The notes under the pieces were generated by a model, which saw only the letters and a program-made list of their open reading frames with translations, did not search any database and was not told the origin of the DNA. This document shows, piece after piece, positions 13,601 to 23,560 of a stretch of DNA of 64,000 bases (position 1 is the first letter of the stretch; every line of letters begins with the position of its first letter). Source of the stretch: Styela clava (Eukaryota > Chordata > Ascidiacea > Stolidobranchia > Styelidae); contig NC_135262.1 in assembly GCF_964204865.1 (NCBI RefSeq), positions 13,826,001-13,890,000 of the forward strand, in the 5' to 3' direction. Position numbers and translations under genes: made by a program.

Positions 13601-16600
13601 GGGTGCCCAACCCGCTTTCGACCGCGATCGACTATAATCTTTAAAATACCTCGCGATCGACTCATCTGTAATAATGTCATACACAAAAACGAATGAGTAT
13701 TTCAATATGCATATAACGCAATATGTAATACGCATACAGAAATTCCATCGCTGCCAATTAGCTCGCTCTGCGGGCGTATTCCCGATAAAAACACCAAACA
13801 AATTTGTATTTTTCATGTTCCATTCAATTTGTTAATTTGATTATGTAGGCTTATTGTGCCCGGAGTGAATGTTTCATCATTTATTTAAGATTTATTCAAA
13901 TAATATACATATCAGATCTTCTAAGGCCTGCCTAATTTGTAGTCGTCAGTGTTGAAAATTGAATTGAAAAAAAAAAACTTGCCAAGTATTCATGTATTAT
14001 CTAAACAGCAAAAATAAATATTCTCAAACCATGAATGCCACATAACTGGCCTAACTTCAGTATCTAATTTACAATTTTTCTTCAGTTCCGATTATTCGTT
14101 CGCTTGGAATAGAAAAATTGGGCATTCTGATGTCACTGCTACCGTTACGAATAAAATGTATTACACAACTCTTGAAGTGAGACAATAACTTTCGAATACT
14201 GCAGAAGTTATTGTAGCAGTCATGACATACAATATTCGGCAAGTTCACTCCCAATCCTCGGCGACAGCGAACCTTGCATCATGCTCAGTCTATCGAACTC
14301 GCCCAGACTCGAACAGTGCATGTGTATATCGTATTTTGCGCATGTACAATACTATATTATTCCTGTTTTGAATCAGACAACAAGCGCCGCATGAATCAGG
14401 TTCGAGGCAATTGTGGTATTAAATTCACTCAACATCTGACGTGATCTACTACTCGAGACGTGGCGATCTTGGTCACCCATGCTATACCTATACAGTAATC
14501 CCCTTAGCCTCCGAAAGAAAATACTACTAAATTCACCAGTAGGCCGATGCATCTGGCGCAATTATTGACAGAATATTGATGATTTTACTGATAGTAAAGC
14601 TTTTAAAAAGCTTGCACTTATAGGTACAGAGAACATGTGGTTTTTATATCGGAGAACTTTGTCTCACCGAAACCTTTTCATCTGATTCTTTTGTACTTTT
14701 AGTACTGGGTTATAAAGTCCGTTAGTTGTGTAGTAATCAAATCCATTGTTAACATCCATCAGCCACTGTTCTACTGAATCGTTCAATCTGAGTAGAATAT
14801 TGGTTATGAAAAATCAAGATTTGAATTTTTTTCTGAAATCACGTTGGTTTTACTTTACAGAATTTTGGAGTAACTTATTAAAAATAATATATACTCTGGG
14901 CAGCCTTTTTCTTGGGCCGCTTTCCTGAGGCCTTTTTACATGGGTTTAGTTAAACTAATCTAAATAAATTTAATTTTTTTTAACGTTTTTCTGTGGTATT
15001 TCCCAACAGAACTATAGCTACAATCGTCATCGAGAAAATCACAATTGCATTTACAGAATTTACAAATTTAACAATTCAAGTGACAATTTTGATGACGTCA
15101 CACCCTAATTATTACTGCACGAAGGCTTCCCAATGCAACAAATGTTACTTTTTAAAAAGAAAATACGCGTAGAAATGTTTAAACAAGCCAATGTGAGCCG
15201 TTACAATGAAATTCACGATGAATTCCAAGTTTTATTCTTGTTTACAACTTCACCATCATATTTTCAAAACATTACAGGGCCAAGAATGGAATGAATGACT
15301 AAACAAACATTCTAAGCCGATACAAAGTCATTATAAGGGATTTTTCGTCAGTCATTTCCTATCTTAAACACCATTTTTAAATCGATGCCATTGGGAACTC
15401 GCACTTTGCTTCGTGGCTAAAACTATTCCTCTCCTACTGCGTCACAATACGTCAAAAAAAAAAACTAAGAGCGGAATTTTAACAGCAAAGGGTACGTACG
15501 CCTACATGGGGTTTCCATCTCTTTGTATGAGAATGTAAATCACCTGCAGCTAAGAAGCATTATATATATTACTAACAACCCGAACGAAACCGCACGAGTA
15601 GGATGAAAAAGAATGAATCTAAATTACGCCTTGCAATTCAGTATATAATTTATCAAGTGAACATAATCATCACTAAAATAACTGTAAACTAAATACTGTA
15701 CCTAAAATATTCTGTATCTCCTATTTTTCTCTGAATGTTCCAAATGAAACTGACACCATCCGAATTGTCGGAGTACTGCAGAGTTGATTGAAGAAGGACG
15801 TGAATGTCGTGTTCACAATGATCTGGACAGGAAACGTCGTTAAGTTGTACTGCCATTGTATTTGGTTCATCATCTACGATCAGCAATCCAGAAAGACCGC
15901 TCATCACCTATTAAATACATCGGGAGTTTGGGATATAAAAATGGTATTGTTGTTCGTCAATCTACTCATATAAATCCAATAAAGTAAAGTTACCACAACA
16001 AACCTGAAACCAAGTCGATCCATGCCAGTGGGCGTGGTACCAATATGTTCCGGGTGGTTGGTTTTGGTTAATTGCATAAGTATATCCTACAGTAAATCCG
16101 GGGTCTACTCGGGTAAACACGTTGTCTCCAGGTGTCTATTAGAAATACAAGATAACTTATTTTGTTTAAATGTATTTCATCAGGTGGTGTTTTTAGATCC
16201 GTATGATTATTTTAGATCCAAATTTAGACTCAAACTACCATTCAGATTTTTATTTTAAATTTTCATGTTGTGCAAACTCCATTATCCTAACCAATTATTC
16301 GTAATAAAAGTAAATATCTATCTTACATCAGGAGAGATGTGAAGACCATGCAAATGAATATTAGTTGTATTGGGTAGTCTTAATTGATTGTGAATTCCTT
16401 CAGCTTGGTCGGCACCGAGACGATTGTGCTGCGGTAATAAGTGATTAAAGTTCATTGTAATATTGCAAACAAGCAAACTAACAAATTGATTTGTCAGCAG
16501 TCGTTTTTAGGAACTAAGCAATCTTTTATTAGTCTTCTGATCTTTCTAATAATATCACTCGACTTATGGAAAATGATGAGATAAAAGGAATTATATTTCC

Positions 16601-17059
16601 TAATTCATGTCATTATAACAATTTAGTAGCTGTTATGTTTGTTTCTACACATCTTGGCAATTCATTTTGCCCTTGGTATTTCTAATTATGTCTTTAAAAG
16701 AAATTAATAGATCACTCTCCATTTGGTATTTTCATTTAAAATTGCGAGTCATAAAAGAAAGTCGTTGCCAGTGTATCCTATCTTACATCTCGTTTTATTG
16801 TAGAGTAATATGGGACACACCCTGCTTCCCAAATTGAATAAAGTTTTACTACGTCTTACCAATGAAAGTTTAACAGTGTCTCCAGGTTTTACTTGTATTG
16901 TTGGTCCACATAAGTTTCCGTTGTAGACTCTACGTTTGATACTTAACCATTCAATCGTTATTTCAGCAATATCAACAATTAAATTTACGAAAAGTGTATT
17001 GCCACTTCGTCTGATAACTGAAGTATCATATGTCCTGCAGTCTTTAAAGTTTCCGCGTC
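7550..17059 (-). CDS. Multicopper oxidase, laccase/bilirubin-oxidase-like, ten exons, 5' end missing
   Basis: Seen: ten exons on the minus strand, listed separately, join with consistent phases into 549 residues ending at TAG (7550-7552). Copper motifs appear in the family order: NIHLHGLH and YWYHAHWHG in the first cupredoxin domain, HPLHIHVNH in the third, and HCHVLKHEDLGM at the C-terminus. These supply the type 2/3 trinuclear cluster and the type 1 His-Cys-His-Met site. Known of the family: four one-electron substrate oxidations are coupled to reduction of O2 to water. Inference: a catalytically competent, probably secreted enzyme; the substrate (phenol, tetrapyrrole or metal ion) cannot be told from sequence. 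The first recognised exon starts inside a codon, so a signal-peptide exon lies upstream, beyond or within the tandem repeats. The sequence around YWYHAHWHGSTWFQ resembles bacterial/fungal-type oxidases more than insect laccases. A typical NGQ loop before IVNAGG is absent, so one small exon may be missed. Confidence 0.88.
7834..7997 (-). CDS. Multicopper oxidase exon (GDWRD segment)
   Basis: 54 codons plus two entry bases, donor GTAATT, exit phase 0. Carries KGDWRDVLNLPPFSNVT, the conserved strand just before the C-terminal copper motif. The acceptor (AATAAAG) has a weak pyrimidine tract but is the only one that keeps phase with the upstream exon. Confidence 0.8.
8344..8378 (+). mobile_element. 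Solo hAT-type terminal end
   Basis: GTGGTTCTCAAACTGGGG followed by TACATGTACCCC is the classic end of a widespread hAT family. The leading CA and the partner end are not found, so this is an isolated remnant in an oxidase intron. Confidence 0.45.
8580..10072 (-). pseudogene. Decayed LINE reverse transcriptase in oxidase intron
   Basis: Read on the minus strand, fragments in changing frames give AMRDLNAGKSPGLNDLLA (the pre-RT block, 9842-9925), then KRYLEKKREVGTDVCLCFIE, then GGGTINNLRYAGDVIVIV, a degenerate form of the catalytic F/YADD block (about 9160-9260). Downstream come fragments near VKKVEDSGYVGLVL. Many stops and frameshifts show it is dead. It lies in the intron between the oxidase exons ending at 7997 and beginning at 10105, on the same strand. 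The LINE clade is not assigned. Confidence 0.75.
10105..10246 (-). CDS. Multicopper oxidase exon
   Basis: 47 codons plus one exit base, acceptor TTATTTTCAG, donor GTAAAA. Encodes IISYNDYTGPLSGKS through IPNLQYE. It follows the HPLHIHVNHFQ exon in phase 0 and supplies the variable loop of the third cupredoxin domain. Confidence 0.82.
10300..10685 (+). repeat. Dispersed repeat with (TGTC)n, copy 1
   Basis: Begins with GATCTTAAGATC and a TGTC microsatellite (about 10340-10370), then CGCGATATCTCACGAAAGCGAG, and ends at AACCGATATTCTCGTT. Related copies lie at about 31415-31545 (+, 3' part only) and 49565-49900 (reverse orientation). No coding capacity seen. Confidence 0.75.
10768..10864 (-). CDS. 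Multicopper oxidase exon (HPLHIHVNH)
   Basis: 32 codons, acceptor CCTTTTTAG, donor GTGAAG. Encodes GSIQEWTF...PHPLHIHVNHFQ: the HxxHxH block holding a type 1 and two trinuclear-cluster histidines. Confidence 0.93.
11084..11340 (-). CDS. Multicopper oxidase exon
   Basis: 85 codons plus two exit bases, acceptor TTGTTTAG, donor GTAATT. Runs from LRSVSRPESEYSIGTFRRYN through DLMIIEV and DLPDRPEFVKD to FDVEKDY. It links the second and third cupredoxin domains. Confidence 0.85.
12300..12396 (-). repeat. Dispersed GGACCAATTGCTT repeat, copy 1
   Basis: The minus strand reads TTGTGTCCA-like start (TGGACACAAAATGGAC), then ATTACTGGACCAAATGCTTT. The same arrangement occurs at about 28490-28570 (-), 40500-40650 (+) and 54975-55150 (+). 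Non-coding, probably a short interspersed or MITE-type element. Confidence 0.6.
12416..12495 (+). repeat. tRNA-derived SINE head (candidate)
   Basis: TGTCATGTTGGTAAGAGCTC looks like a tRNA D-arm/box A region. GTTCGATTC at 12468-12476 fits the pol III box B consensus at the right distance (about 35 bases). The clover-leaf is imperfect and no anticodon arm is convincing, so I read this as a tRNA-derived SINE rather than a tRNA gene. Confidence 0.45.
12600..13060. repeat. Imperfect inverted repeat / fold-back element
   Basis: Arms at about 12600-12680 and 12990-13060 are reverse complements around GGTGTTGGAGACTGACTT and the nearby TGCGCAAA. The spacer of ~300 bases has no recognised gene. It lies in an oxidase intron; probably a non-autonomous DNA element. 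Confidence 0.55.
13223..13424 (-). CDS. Multicopper oxidase exon (second domain)
   Basis: 67 codons after one entry base, acceptor CCCTATTCCAG, donor GTATAA. Starts IVNAGGYVGLELEV and includes REIAFDGVYLDAPRVQI and GGRVDWMIYCN, the family's 'RivNAg ... DG ... P' pattern of the second cupredoxin domain. Confidence 0.9.
13597..13680 (+). mobile_element. Solo hAT-type end
   Basis: CAGGGTGCCCAACCC followed by CGCGATCGACT-type repeats resembles the terminal region of hAT elements. No partner end with a matching 8-bp flank was found between here and 15.7 kb. Confidence 0.4.
14069..14285 (-). pseudogene. Fragment resembling a C2C2 zinc-binding (ZAD-like) module
   Basis: The minus strand reads CRRGLGVNLPNIVCHDCYNN followed by a further KSC ~20 residues on. 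The arrangement of L-P-x-x-x-C-x-x-C and a distal Cys is reminiscent of zinc-finger-associated domains. No splice partner is visible and it sits in a large oxidase intron, so it is probably a transposon-borne or dead fragment. Identification is tentative. Confidence 0.25.
15250..15470 (+). repeat. Repeat shared with 22650-22860
   Basis: TTTTCAAAACATTACAGGGCC, then GGAATGAATGACTAAACA and CTCGCACTTTGCTTCGTGGC, recur in the same order at about 22650-22860. That second copy is fused to a copy of the 17-23 kb tandem repeat. Confidence 0.8.
15702..15907 (-). CDS. Multicopper oxidase exon
   Basis: 68 codons plus two exit bases, acceptor TTTAATAG, donor GTACAG. Begins VMSGLSGLLIVDD, the strand that always follows the WYHxH motif, and continues through HCEHDIHVLLQ to GDTEYF. 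Confidence 0.92.
16004..16135 (-). CDS. Multicopper oxidase exon (YWYHAHWHG)
   Basis: 44 codons in phase 0/0, donor GTTTGT, acceptor TCTAATAG. Contains PPGTYWYHAHWHGSTWFQ, the second HxH pair of the trinuclear copper cluster. Confidence 0.95.
16327..16428 (-). CDS. Multicopper oxidase exon (HLHGLH)
   Basis: 34 codons in phase 0/0, acceptor TTACCGCAG, donor GTAAGA. Contains TTNIHLHGLHISPD, the first copper-binding HxHG block of the family. Confidence 0.95.
16860..17059 (-). CDS. Multicopper oxidase, first recognised exon
   Basis: 66 codons after two entry bases, acceptor TTAATATCAG, donor GTAAGA. Encodes RRVYNGNLCGPTIQVKPGD, the conserved start of the first cupredoxin domain. The preceding ~45 residues are unlike a signal peptide, so at least one more 5' exon exists. 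The exon's upstream edge lies at the start of the tandem repeat unit. Confidence 0.85.
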
Positions 17060-18300
17060 CTGATATTAAAGTATACCATATTTTAATATCTTTCTATTTA
17101 CTGTTTTTTTAGTGCCACTTTGGTATATGATCTCATTTGCGTTACGTGACCTCAATTGTTCATATACCTAAACAAAAACCACTGACTAAAAGCAGCCTAC
17201 AACTCCAAACTAACTAAAACACTGAGATCACACAGTCGCTGAGATAGCATACAAAATTAGCAACGTGTTTTTTTTTATATTGATTTGATAAACTGTTACT
17301 AGTTAAACTGTTAAAATTTGACGTTATAACATGTTTGACGTATGATATACCCCTCAATTCCAGTGTAAATATGTTTTTCTCATAAGACCAATGATTTCTA
17401 ACTACTAGAATGTCGGAGAACTAATTCTGCGGAAATATCAATTGCGACAACAAGCATCTACGCAAATGAAGATTGGCAAGAATATAGTTTTGAACGAACG
17501 TATTTTTGCAATAATAAAGTTTGTTGCTTTGATTCGAATTCGCGCAAATACAGTTTCACGAGAATATGCTTCAGAAAATACGCACTTTTGCTCAAATTCA
17601 TTTTTGCATAAGTTATTCACACAATTGCATTCTAGAAAGTTTGTTGCCAGCTATACAGATTTTAACATGAAATACTAATTATATAATTGTATTGGTATTA
17701 CCTTTCAGTGTTGAACAGTGCGGACATTCGCCATTAGCTTCAAGTTGCAACAACCCATTTATAGTTAATAAAATAATTAATTCACGCAGTTTAATTTATG
17801 CAGTTTTTCGAGAATATGCTTCATAAAATACGGAATTTTACTCAAATTCATTCTGGCATACGGTATTCACACATATGCATTCTAGAAAGTTTTTTGCCAG
17901 CCTACAGATTTAACATGAAATAGTAATTATATGATTGTATTAGCATCACCTTTCAGAGTTCAACAATGCGAACTTTCGTCACCGTTAGCTTCAGGTTACA
18001 ACAACCCAATTATATTTAATAAAATAATTAATTTACCTATCGCAATTGCTTCGATCATTATTCACAGAATCTTTTCGTATATTGTACTCAGTCGCTGATA
18101 TGGTATTATCATATTGAATCAGTTCATATTTACATGCGGAACATGTTGTTAAACTTGGTTAACCATTCCTATCTCGACACGCCTCTGTGCCTCTCAATAC
18201 GCCCCAGCAACAAAATATGAGATGGGCAATGAATTTCTATTTGTTTTGCAAAATTTTCAAAGATATTGTTATGTCATTGCGAGTAAATAATTTTACAAAG
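17030..18300. repeat. Tandem repeat unit 1
   Basis: Landmarks in order: TTTCCGCGTCCTGA; GGTATATGATCTCA; GTTTGACGTATGATATA; CAAGCATCTACGCAAATGAA; GCGGACATTCGCCATTAGC; ATTGCTTCGATCATTATTCA. An internal partial duplication occurs around 17800-18010. The unit starts within the edge of the oxidase exon. Short open frames in it are carried by every copy because the DNA is similar, not evidently because they are genes. Confidence 0.85.
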
Positions 18301-19300
18301 GTTCCTGTCCGGCGGTCTATGAAGTTTTCGCTTCCTGACATTGAAAAACTTTAAATTCAATATCTTTCTATTTATCGTTTTTTGGCGCCTCTTTGGTATG
18401 TGATCTCACTTGCTTAACGTGATCTCAATTGTTTGATACATTTTCATAACCCTAAACTAAAATTACTGAGATCACACAGCCGCTGATATCGTATACCGAA
18501 GAAGCAACGTTAGTTTTTATACTGATTTGATACTTGTTGGGCTCGGCTAATTGATTAGTTCTGACTATAGTTGAACTGTTGAAAATGACGCCGCAACATG
18601 TTTGACGTATGATATATCCCTCAATTTTAGTGTAAATATGTTTTTCTAATAAGACCAATGATTTCTAATTACTAAAATATCGGATAACCAATTCTGCGGA
18701 AATATCAATTGCGACAACAAGCATCTACGCAGATGAAGATTGGCAAGAATATAGTTTTGAACGAACGTATGTTTGCAATAATAAAGTTTGTTGCTTCGAT
18801 TCGCATTTGCACAAATACAGTTTTACGAGAATATGCTTCAGAAAATACCTATTTTTGCTCATTTAATTTTTGCATAAGATATTCACACAATTGAATTTTA
18901 GAAAGTTTGTTGCCAGCTATACAGATTTTAACATGAAATACTAATTATATATTTGTATTGGTATTACCTTTCAGAGTTGAACAGTGCGGACATTCGCCAT
19001 TAGCTTCAGGTTGCAACAACCCAATTATAGTTATAAAAATAATTAATTTCTTCATCGCAATTGCTTCGATCATTATTCACAGAATCCTTCCGTATAATGT
19101 ACTTCAGTAGTCGCTGTTTTATTAACAGCAAAACATGTTCGTTAAACTTGATTAACTATGCACATCGGAATTCCTAGCTCGACACGCCTCTCAATACAAA
19201 CAACGAAAGAGGAACAAAAGAGAAGATTGGAATTCCTATTTGTTCTTAGAATTCTTATTTGATATTATTATGTCATTGCGAGTAAATAATTTCACAAAGG
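18301..19300. repeat. Tandem repeat unit 2
   Basis: Same landmark order as unit 1, starting at the CTTCCTGACATTGAAAAAC block (about 18330) and ending after ATTGCTTCGATCATTATTCA (about 19080). Confidence 0.85.
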
Positions 19301-19556
19301 TTTCTGTCCGGCGGTCTATAAGTTTCCGCGTCCTGACATTGAAAAACAATAAATTCAATATCTTTCTATTTATCGTTTTTTGGCGCCGCTTTGGTATATG
19401 ATCTCACTTGCTTAACGTGATCTCAATTGTTTGATACATTCTCATAACCCTAAACTAAAATTACTGATATCACACAGTCGCTGATATCGTATACCAAAGT
19501 AGCAACGTTACTTTTTATACTGATTTGATAATTGTTGGTGCATTGCTGATTGATTA

Positions 19557-19564
19557 GTTCTGAC
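19557..19564. repeat. Target-site duplication, left (GTTCTGAC)
   Basis: The 8-bp GTTCTGAC directly precedes the left end of the hAT element and is repeated exactly at 22072-22079. Confidence 0.95.
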
Positions 19565-22071
19565 CAGTGGCGGCGAGTGGTCATTTTGAAAACCGGGGCA
19601 AGCTACTGCGGGACCAAGTCACCCCCATCTACGAGGACAGGATAAGCGCTGTAAGTTCTCCCATCATTTTATGAGTATAAAAACCATTCCATCGGTAACA
19701 ACCAATCGGCAAAAGCGACAATTTTTAACGATAAGAAAGTGTCTTTAAAACCGGTCCAAGTCAAGGGATTAATAAATATAGACATAGTTTATTTTGAAAC
19801 CTCTTTCAAAAGGAAAGGCAATATTTACCAAGATAAATAAAATGACATATTAACAGAAACTTCGGGAAAGCAGACAAAACTAAAATAGGGTTCAAAACGT
19901 TACTATGAAGAAAGGAAAGTTAATGCAAAGATAAGGACATGCGTCGCTCACTCATAGATATATATGCTGCTAGACTTCTACTGCTTGAACATATATGCAA
20001 CACGCCGCGGTTTCTTGGAAGCAAAATGCTCAACAACGCGCTGATTAAAGTCATGCATCCCAGAAATAACGTCTCTGTGAATGGATAAAACAGCCAAGGA
20101 ATTTAATCTATCTTGCTTCATTGTGTTTCTGAGATACGTTTTAATACGCTTCAACGTGCTGAATGTTCGCTCTGCGTCGGCGGAAGAAATAGGCGTCGTC
20201 AAAATGATGTCCAGGAATTTTGCAGACGCCGCAAAGGTAGTTACTAGAGTGTTATCTATGAGGAACCCATAGAGCGCGCAAGTTGATGCGATGTTCAAAA
20301 AAGTTTCATTGGTGTATATACATCGCAATTCATTTTCCAATTTACCCACGTTTATCATGGGGTAAAATTTGGAGACAGTAGCCAACAAATGGATGGGAAA
20401 TTGACGTGCAAATTTTGAAAAATTTTTGAGGTTCATCAAAGAGAACGCGGCAAGGTGTTCAGTGCGCAGACGAACGCCTATTTGATTCACCAGAATGTCA
20501 CAGCATTCCCTTGCAGAAAAAATTAAACGCTGCGTTGTTTGCCCGCGGCGTAAAGAAGCACTCCATGTGTCGTCGTATTTTATTGTTTCCCGGATACGAG
20601 ATACAGCATCGCAGAAGTCTGAAATACACGACTGCACATACGCTCCATCCATTAGCCTTGACTGCAATGCGCCGTATAATACATCCACGTGATAGAATAT
20701 TGTGGAGAAAAAAGCGAGAAAAAATGAAAACTCACCATCTTCTAGCAGACGCTTTAGACCTGCCGCCTCCCTCACAGAGCGTTCGTCCCAAACCGGAGAG
20801 CTCCGAATGCCATTGAAACACTCAATGAGCTCAGACCTAATTTCGGACACTCCCTGCACCACGCGTGATTGGAAGTTCCAACGTGTTGGTGCACAAGCTG
20901 GGAGACGGCGGCTACATATCTGGCGAAGGAGGTCAGAGCGCTTCGGCGAAACGGAAAAAAAATGAAGAAAACCCCGAAACATTTGCAAAAAATATACGGA
21001 CGAGAGGGGTATCAAGACACATATTTTTAATAATGAGGTTAAATTGGTGTGCATAACAATGTAAAAAATGCGCATGAGGAAAATCTTCTTTTATATAAAC
21101 TTGAACACCATGTTTCGACCCACTCATGACTGCCGCGCCGTCATAAGTTTGAGCTATTAATTTTGACTTCGCGTCGTAAGGCTGAAACACTTCTTTCAGT
21201 ACAGCCGATATCCCGCAAGCCGTGCGATCAACGATTGGTACAAAGCTGTGAAATCTCTCGGTAGGTTTACCATCTTTCACAAACCGAAAAATCACAGCCA
21301 GTTGGGAAACGCACGTGATGTCAGTTGTCTCGTCAGACTGAATTGAAAGGAACTGGCAATTCTCAATTTCCAGAGCCAAATGTTGTAAATAAATTTTATA
21401 CATTGAGTCGAGCAAATCATTTTGGATATTCTTAGATGTCCCTTTCGAAACAGTTGCGGCATCAAGATGATCTCTCAATACTGTATCTAGGGACGCGGTG
21501 TATTCCACCATATCCAAAAATACCCCTCTATTAGAAGAGCCAGCCCGTTCATCGTGCCCACGGAGGGACAGCTCGTGACAACCAATGAACTTCAAAACAT
21601 CTATCAATCGACCGAGAACATGGCGGTTTTTCTCGACGTTTTGGTTGTGCCGACGAATAGAAACCGCGCGTCCTTCATATTTTATTGCATTGTCCAGATG
21701 CTCCATAGAAGATTGATGATCCCTGGCACGCTCGGAAAGATGTTTAAGGTCTCTAAAACCAAATTTACACCAACGTGAGTCACGGGCGGTAGCAAAAAGG
21801 AGGCAATAAAAACAAAAAAGTGCATTTTTGTCCTCGCTGTAACACAACCATTCGTGTTTTTTATACCACGTTTCTGCGCAGAATGTACGCCGACGCTTTC
21901 CTCCGTCATGGGATTGTTCCAGTGAACAATTTTTTGGTTGATAAGGCCCAAGACGTTGTACCTCTAATTTTTGTTCCAGCGGCAGCTGCGAAAACGGAGT
22001 GCGAAGTAGTGCATCAACCTTATTCATTATGAGGTATTGCCCCGGTTGGCCCTATTGACGCGCCGCCACTG
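19565..22071 (-). mobile_element. hAT DNA transposon (ZMYM1-like), near full length, 2507 bp
   Basis: The left end CAGTGGCGGCGAG and the right end (reverse complement CAGTGGCGGCGCG) share 11 identical leading bases. A second shared block, ACCGGGGCAA, follows on each side. Perfect 8-bp flanking duplications GTTCTGAC are the hAT hallmark. One transposase gene on the minus strand fills the interior. Insertion appears recent: ends and duplications are intact and only one coding lesion is seen. Confidence 0.95.
19978..22027 (-). pseudogene. hAT transposase (TTF zinc finger, DUF4371, hAT dimerisation) with one frameshift
   Basis: The first open frame runs from 22027 to about 20955 and the second from there to the stop at 19978; together ~690 residues. 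Visible parts: a TTF-type zinc finger near residues 45-110 (the CFYC and WCKFGF neighbourhood), the DUF4371/RNase H-like core with SIQSDETTDITCVSQLAV (first catalytic Asp region) and LIAQTYDGAAVMSG, HCYAHQFNLIIKN, and the C-terminal dimerisation block ISSADAERTFSTLKRIKTYL. The frame breaks at an A8 run (20955-20962 on +), where a one-base slip would reconnect the two parts. Family role: cut-and-paste transposition via the terminal repeats. It could be a true inactivating mutation or a homopolymer sequencing error. Shorter open frames on the other strand are shadows. Confidence 0.93.
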
Positions 22072-22079
22072 GTTCTGAC
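22072..22079. repeat. Target-site duplication, right (GTTCTGAC)
   Basis: Exact copy of 19557-19564 abutting the right terminal repeat of the hAT element. Confidence 0.95.
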
Positions 22080-22640
22080 TATAGTTGAACTGTGGAAAAT
22101 GACGCCGCAACATGTTTGACGTATGATATATCCTTCAATTTCAGTGTAAATATGTTTTTCCAATAGGACCAATGATTTCTAACTAATAAAATGTCGGAGA
22201 ACCAATTCTGCGGAAATATCAATTGCCACAAAAATGAAGATTGGCAAGAATATAGTTTTGAACGAACGTATTTTTGCAATAATAAAGTTTGTTGCTTTGA
22301 TTCGCATTCGCACAAACACAGTTTTACGAGAATATGCTTCAGAAAATACGTACTTTTGCTCAAATTCATTTTTACATAAGATATTCACACAATTGCATTC
22401 TAGAAAGTTTGTTGTCAGTCTACAGATTTATCATGAAATGGTAATTATATGATTGTATTAGCATTACATTTCAGAGTTGAACAGTGCGGACATTCGCCAT
22501 TAGCTTCAGGTTGCAACAACCCAATTATAGTTATAAAAATAATTAATTTCTTCATCGCAATTGCTTCGATCATTATTCACAGAATCCTTTCGTATAATGT
22601 ACTTCAGTAGTCGCTGGTATGTTATTTCTATTTTGAATCA

Positions 22641-23560
22641 GTCAATGCAGTAAAATCATACTTTCAAAACATTACAGGGCCAACGATGGAATGAATGACT
22701 AAACATACATACTAAGCCGATACAATATCATTATAAGGGAGTTTCCGGCCGTCATTTCTTATCTTGAATACCATTTTTAAATCGATGCCATTTAGTTAAC
22801 TCGCACTTTGCTTCGTGGCTAAAACTGTTCCTCTTTTACTGCGTCACAATACGTCAATGAAAGGCTAAGAGCGTTTTTTTTCACAGCAGAGCATCTACGC
22901 AAATGAAGATTGGCAAGAATATAGTTTTGAACGAACGTATTTTTGCAATAATAAAGTTTGTTGCTTTGATTCGCATTCGCACAAATACAGTTTTACGAGA
23001 ATATGTTTCAGAAAATACGTACTTTTGCTCAAATTCATTTTTGCATAGGATATTCACACAATTGCATTCCAGAAAGTTTGTTGCCAGCTATACAGATTTT
23101 AATATGAAATACTAATTATATAATTGTATTGGTATTACCTTTCAGAGCTGAACAGTGCGGACATTCGCCATTAACTGCAGGTTGCAACAACCCACTTATA
23201 GTTATAAAAATAATTAATTTCCTCATCGCAATTGCTTCGATCATTATTCACAGAATCCTTCCGTATAATGTACTTCAGTAGTCGCTGGTATGTTATTTCT
23301 ATATTGAATCAGTTAATAATGATTACCCGCAAAAGAATTTTTAGGAATTGTGCAAAACATGTTATTTCAACTTGGTTAACCATGCACTTCGGAATTCCTA
23401 GCCTGACACGCCTCTCAATACAACAAACAACAAAAGAGGAACAAAAAAAGGGGAACAAAAGAGGAGATTAGAATTCAAATTTTGTTTTGTAAAATTTTTG
23501 AAGATATTGTTATGTCATTTAGACTTAGAGTAAATAATTTCACATGGTTAATATTTTTAG
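22641..23560. repeat. Chimeric fourth repeat copy
   Basis: 22650-22860 copies the unrelated repeat at 15250-15470. At about 22890 it changes abruptly to the tandem-repeat module beginning GCATCTACGCAAATGAAG, followed by the other landmarks to about 23260. Confidence 0.8.

Larger units (their letters stand above)
19301..22640. repeat. Tandem repeat unit 3, split by a hAT transposon
   Basis: The left half runs from GCGTCCTGACATTG (about 19327) to 19564. The right half resumes at 22072 with the ACTATAGTTGAACTG block and ends near 22620. Units 1 and 2 show the uninterrupted arrangement, so the hAT element arrived after the tandem duplication. Confidence 0.85.

Noticed and set aside
20511-21056. 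Plus-strand frames of 60-100 codons across the hAT element
   Set aside because: Shadows of the minus-strand transposase, which has clear domain matches.
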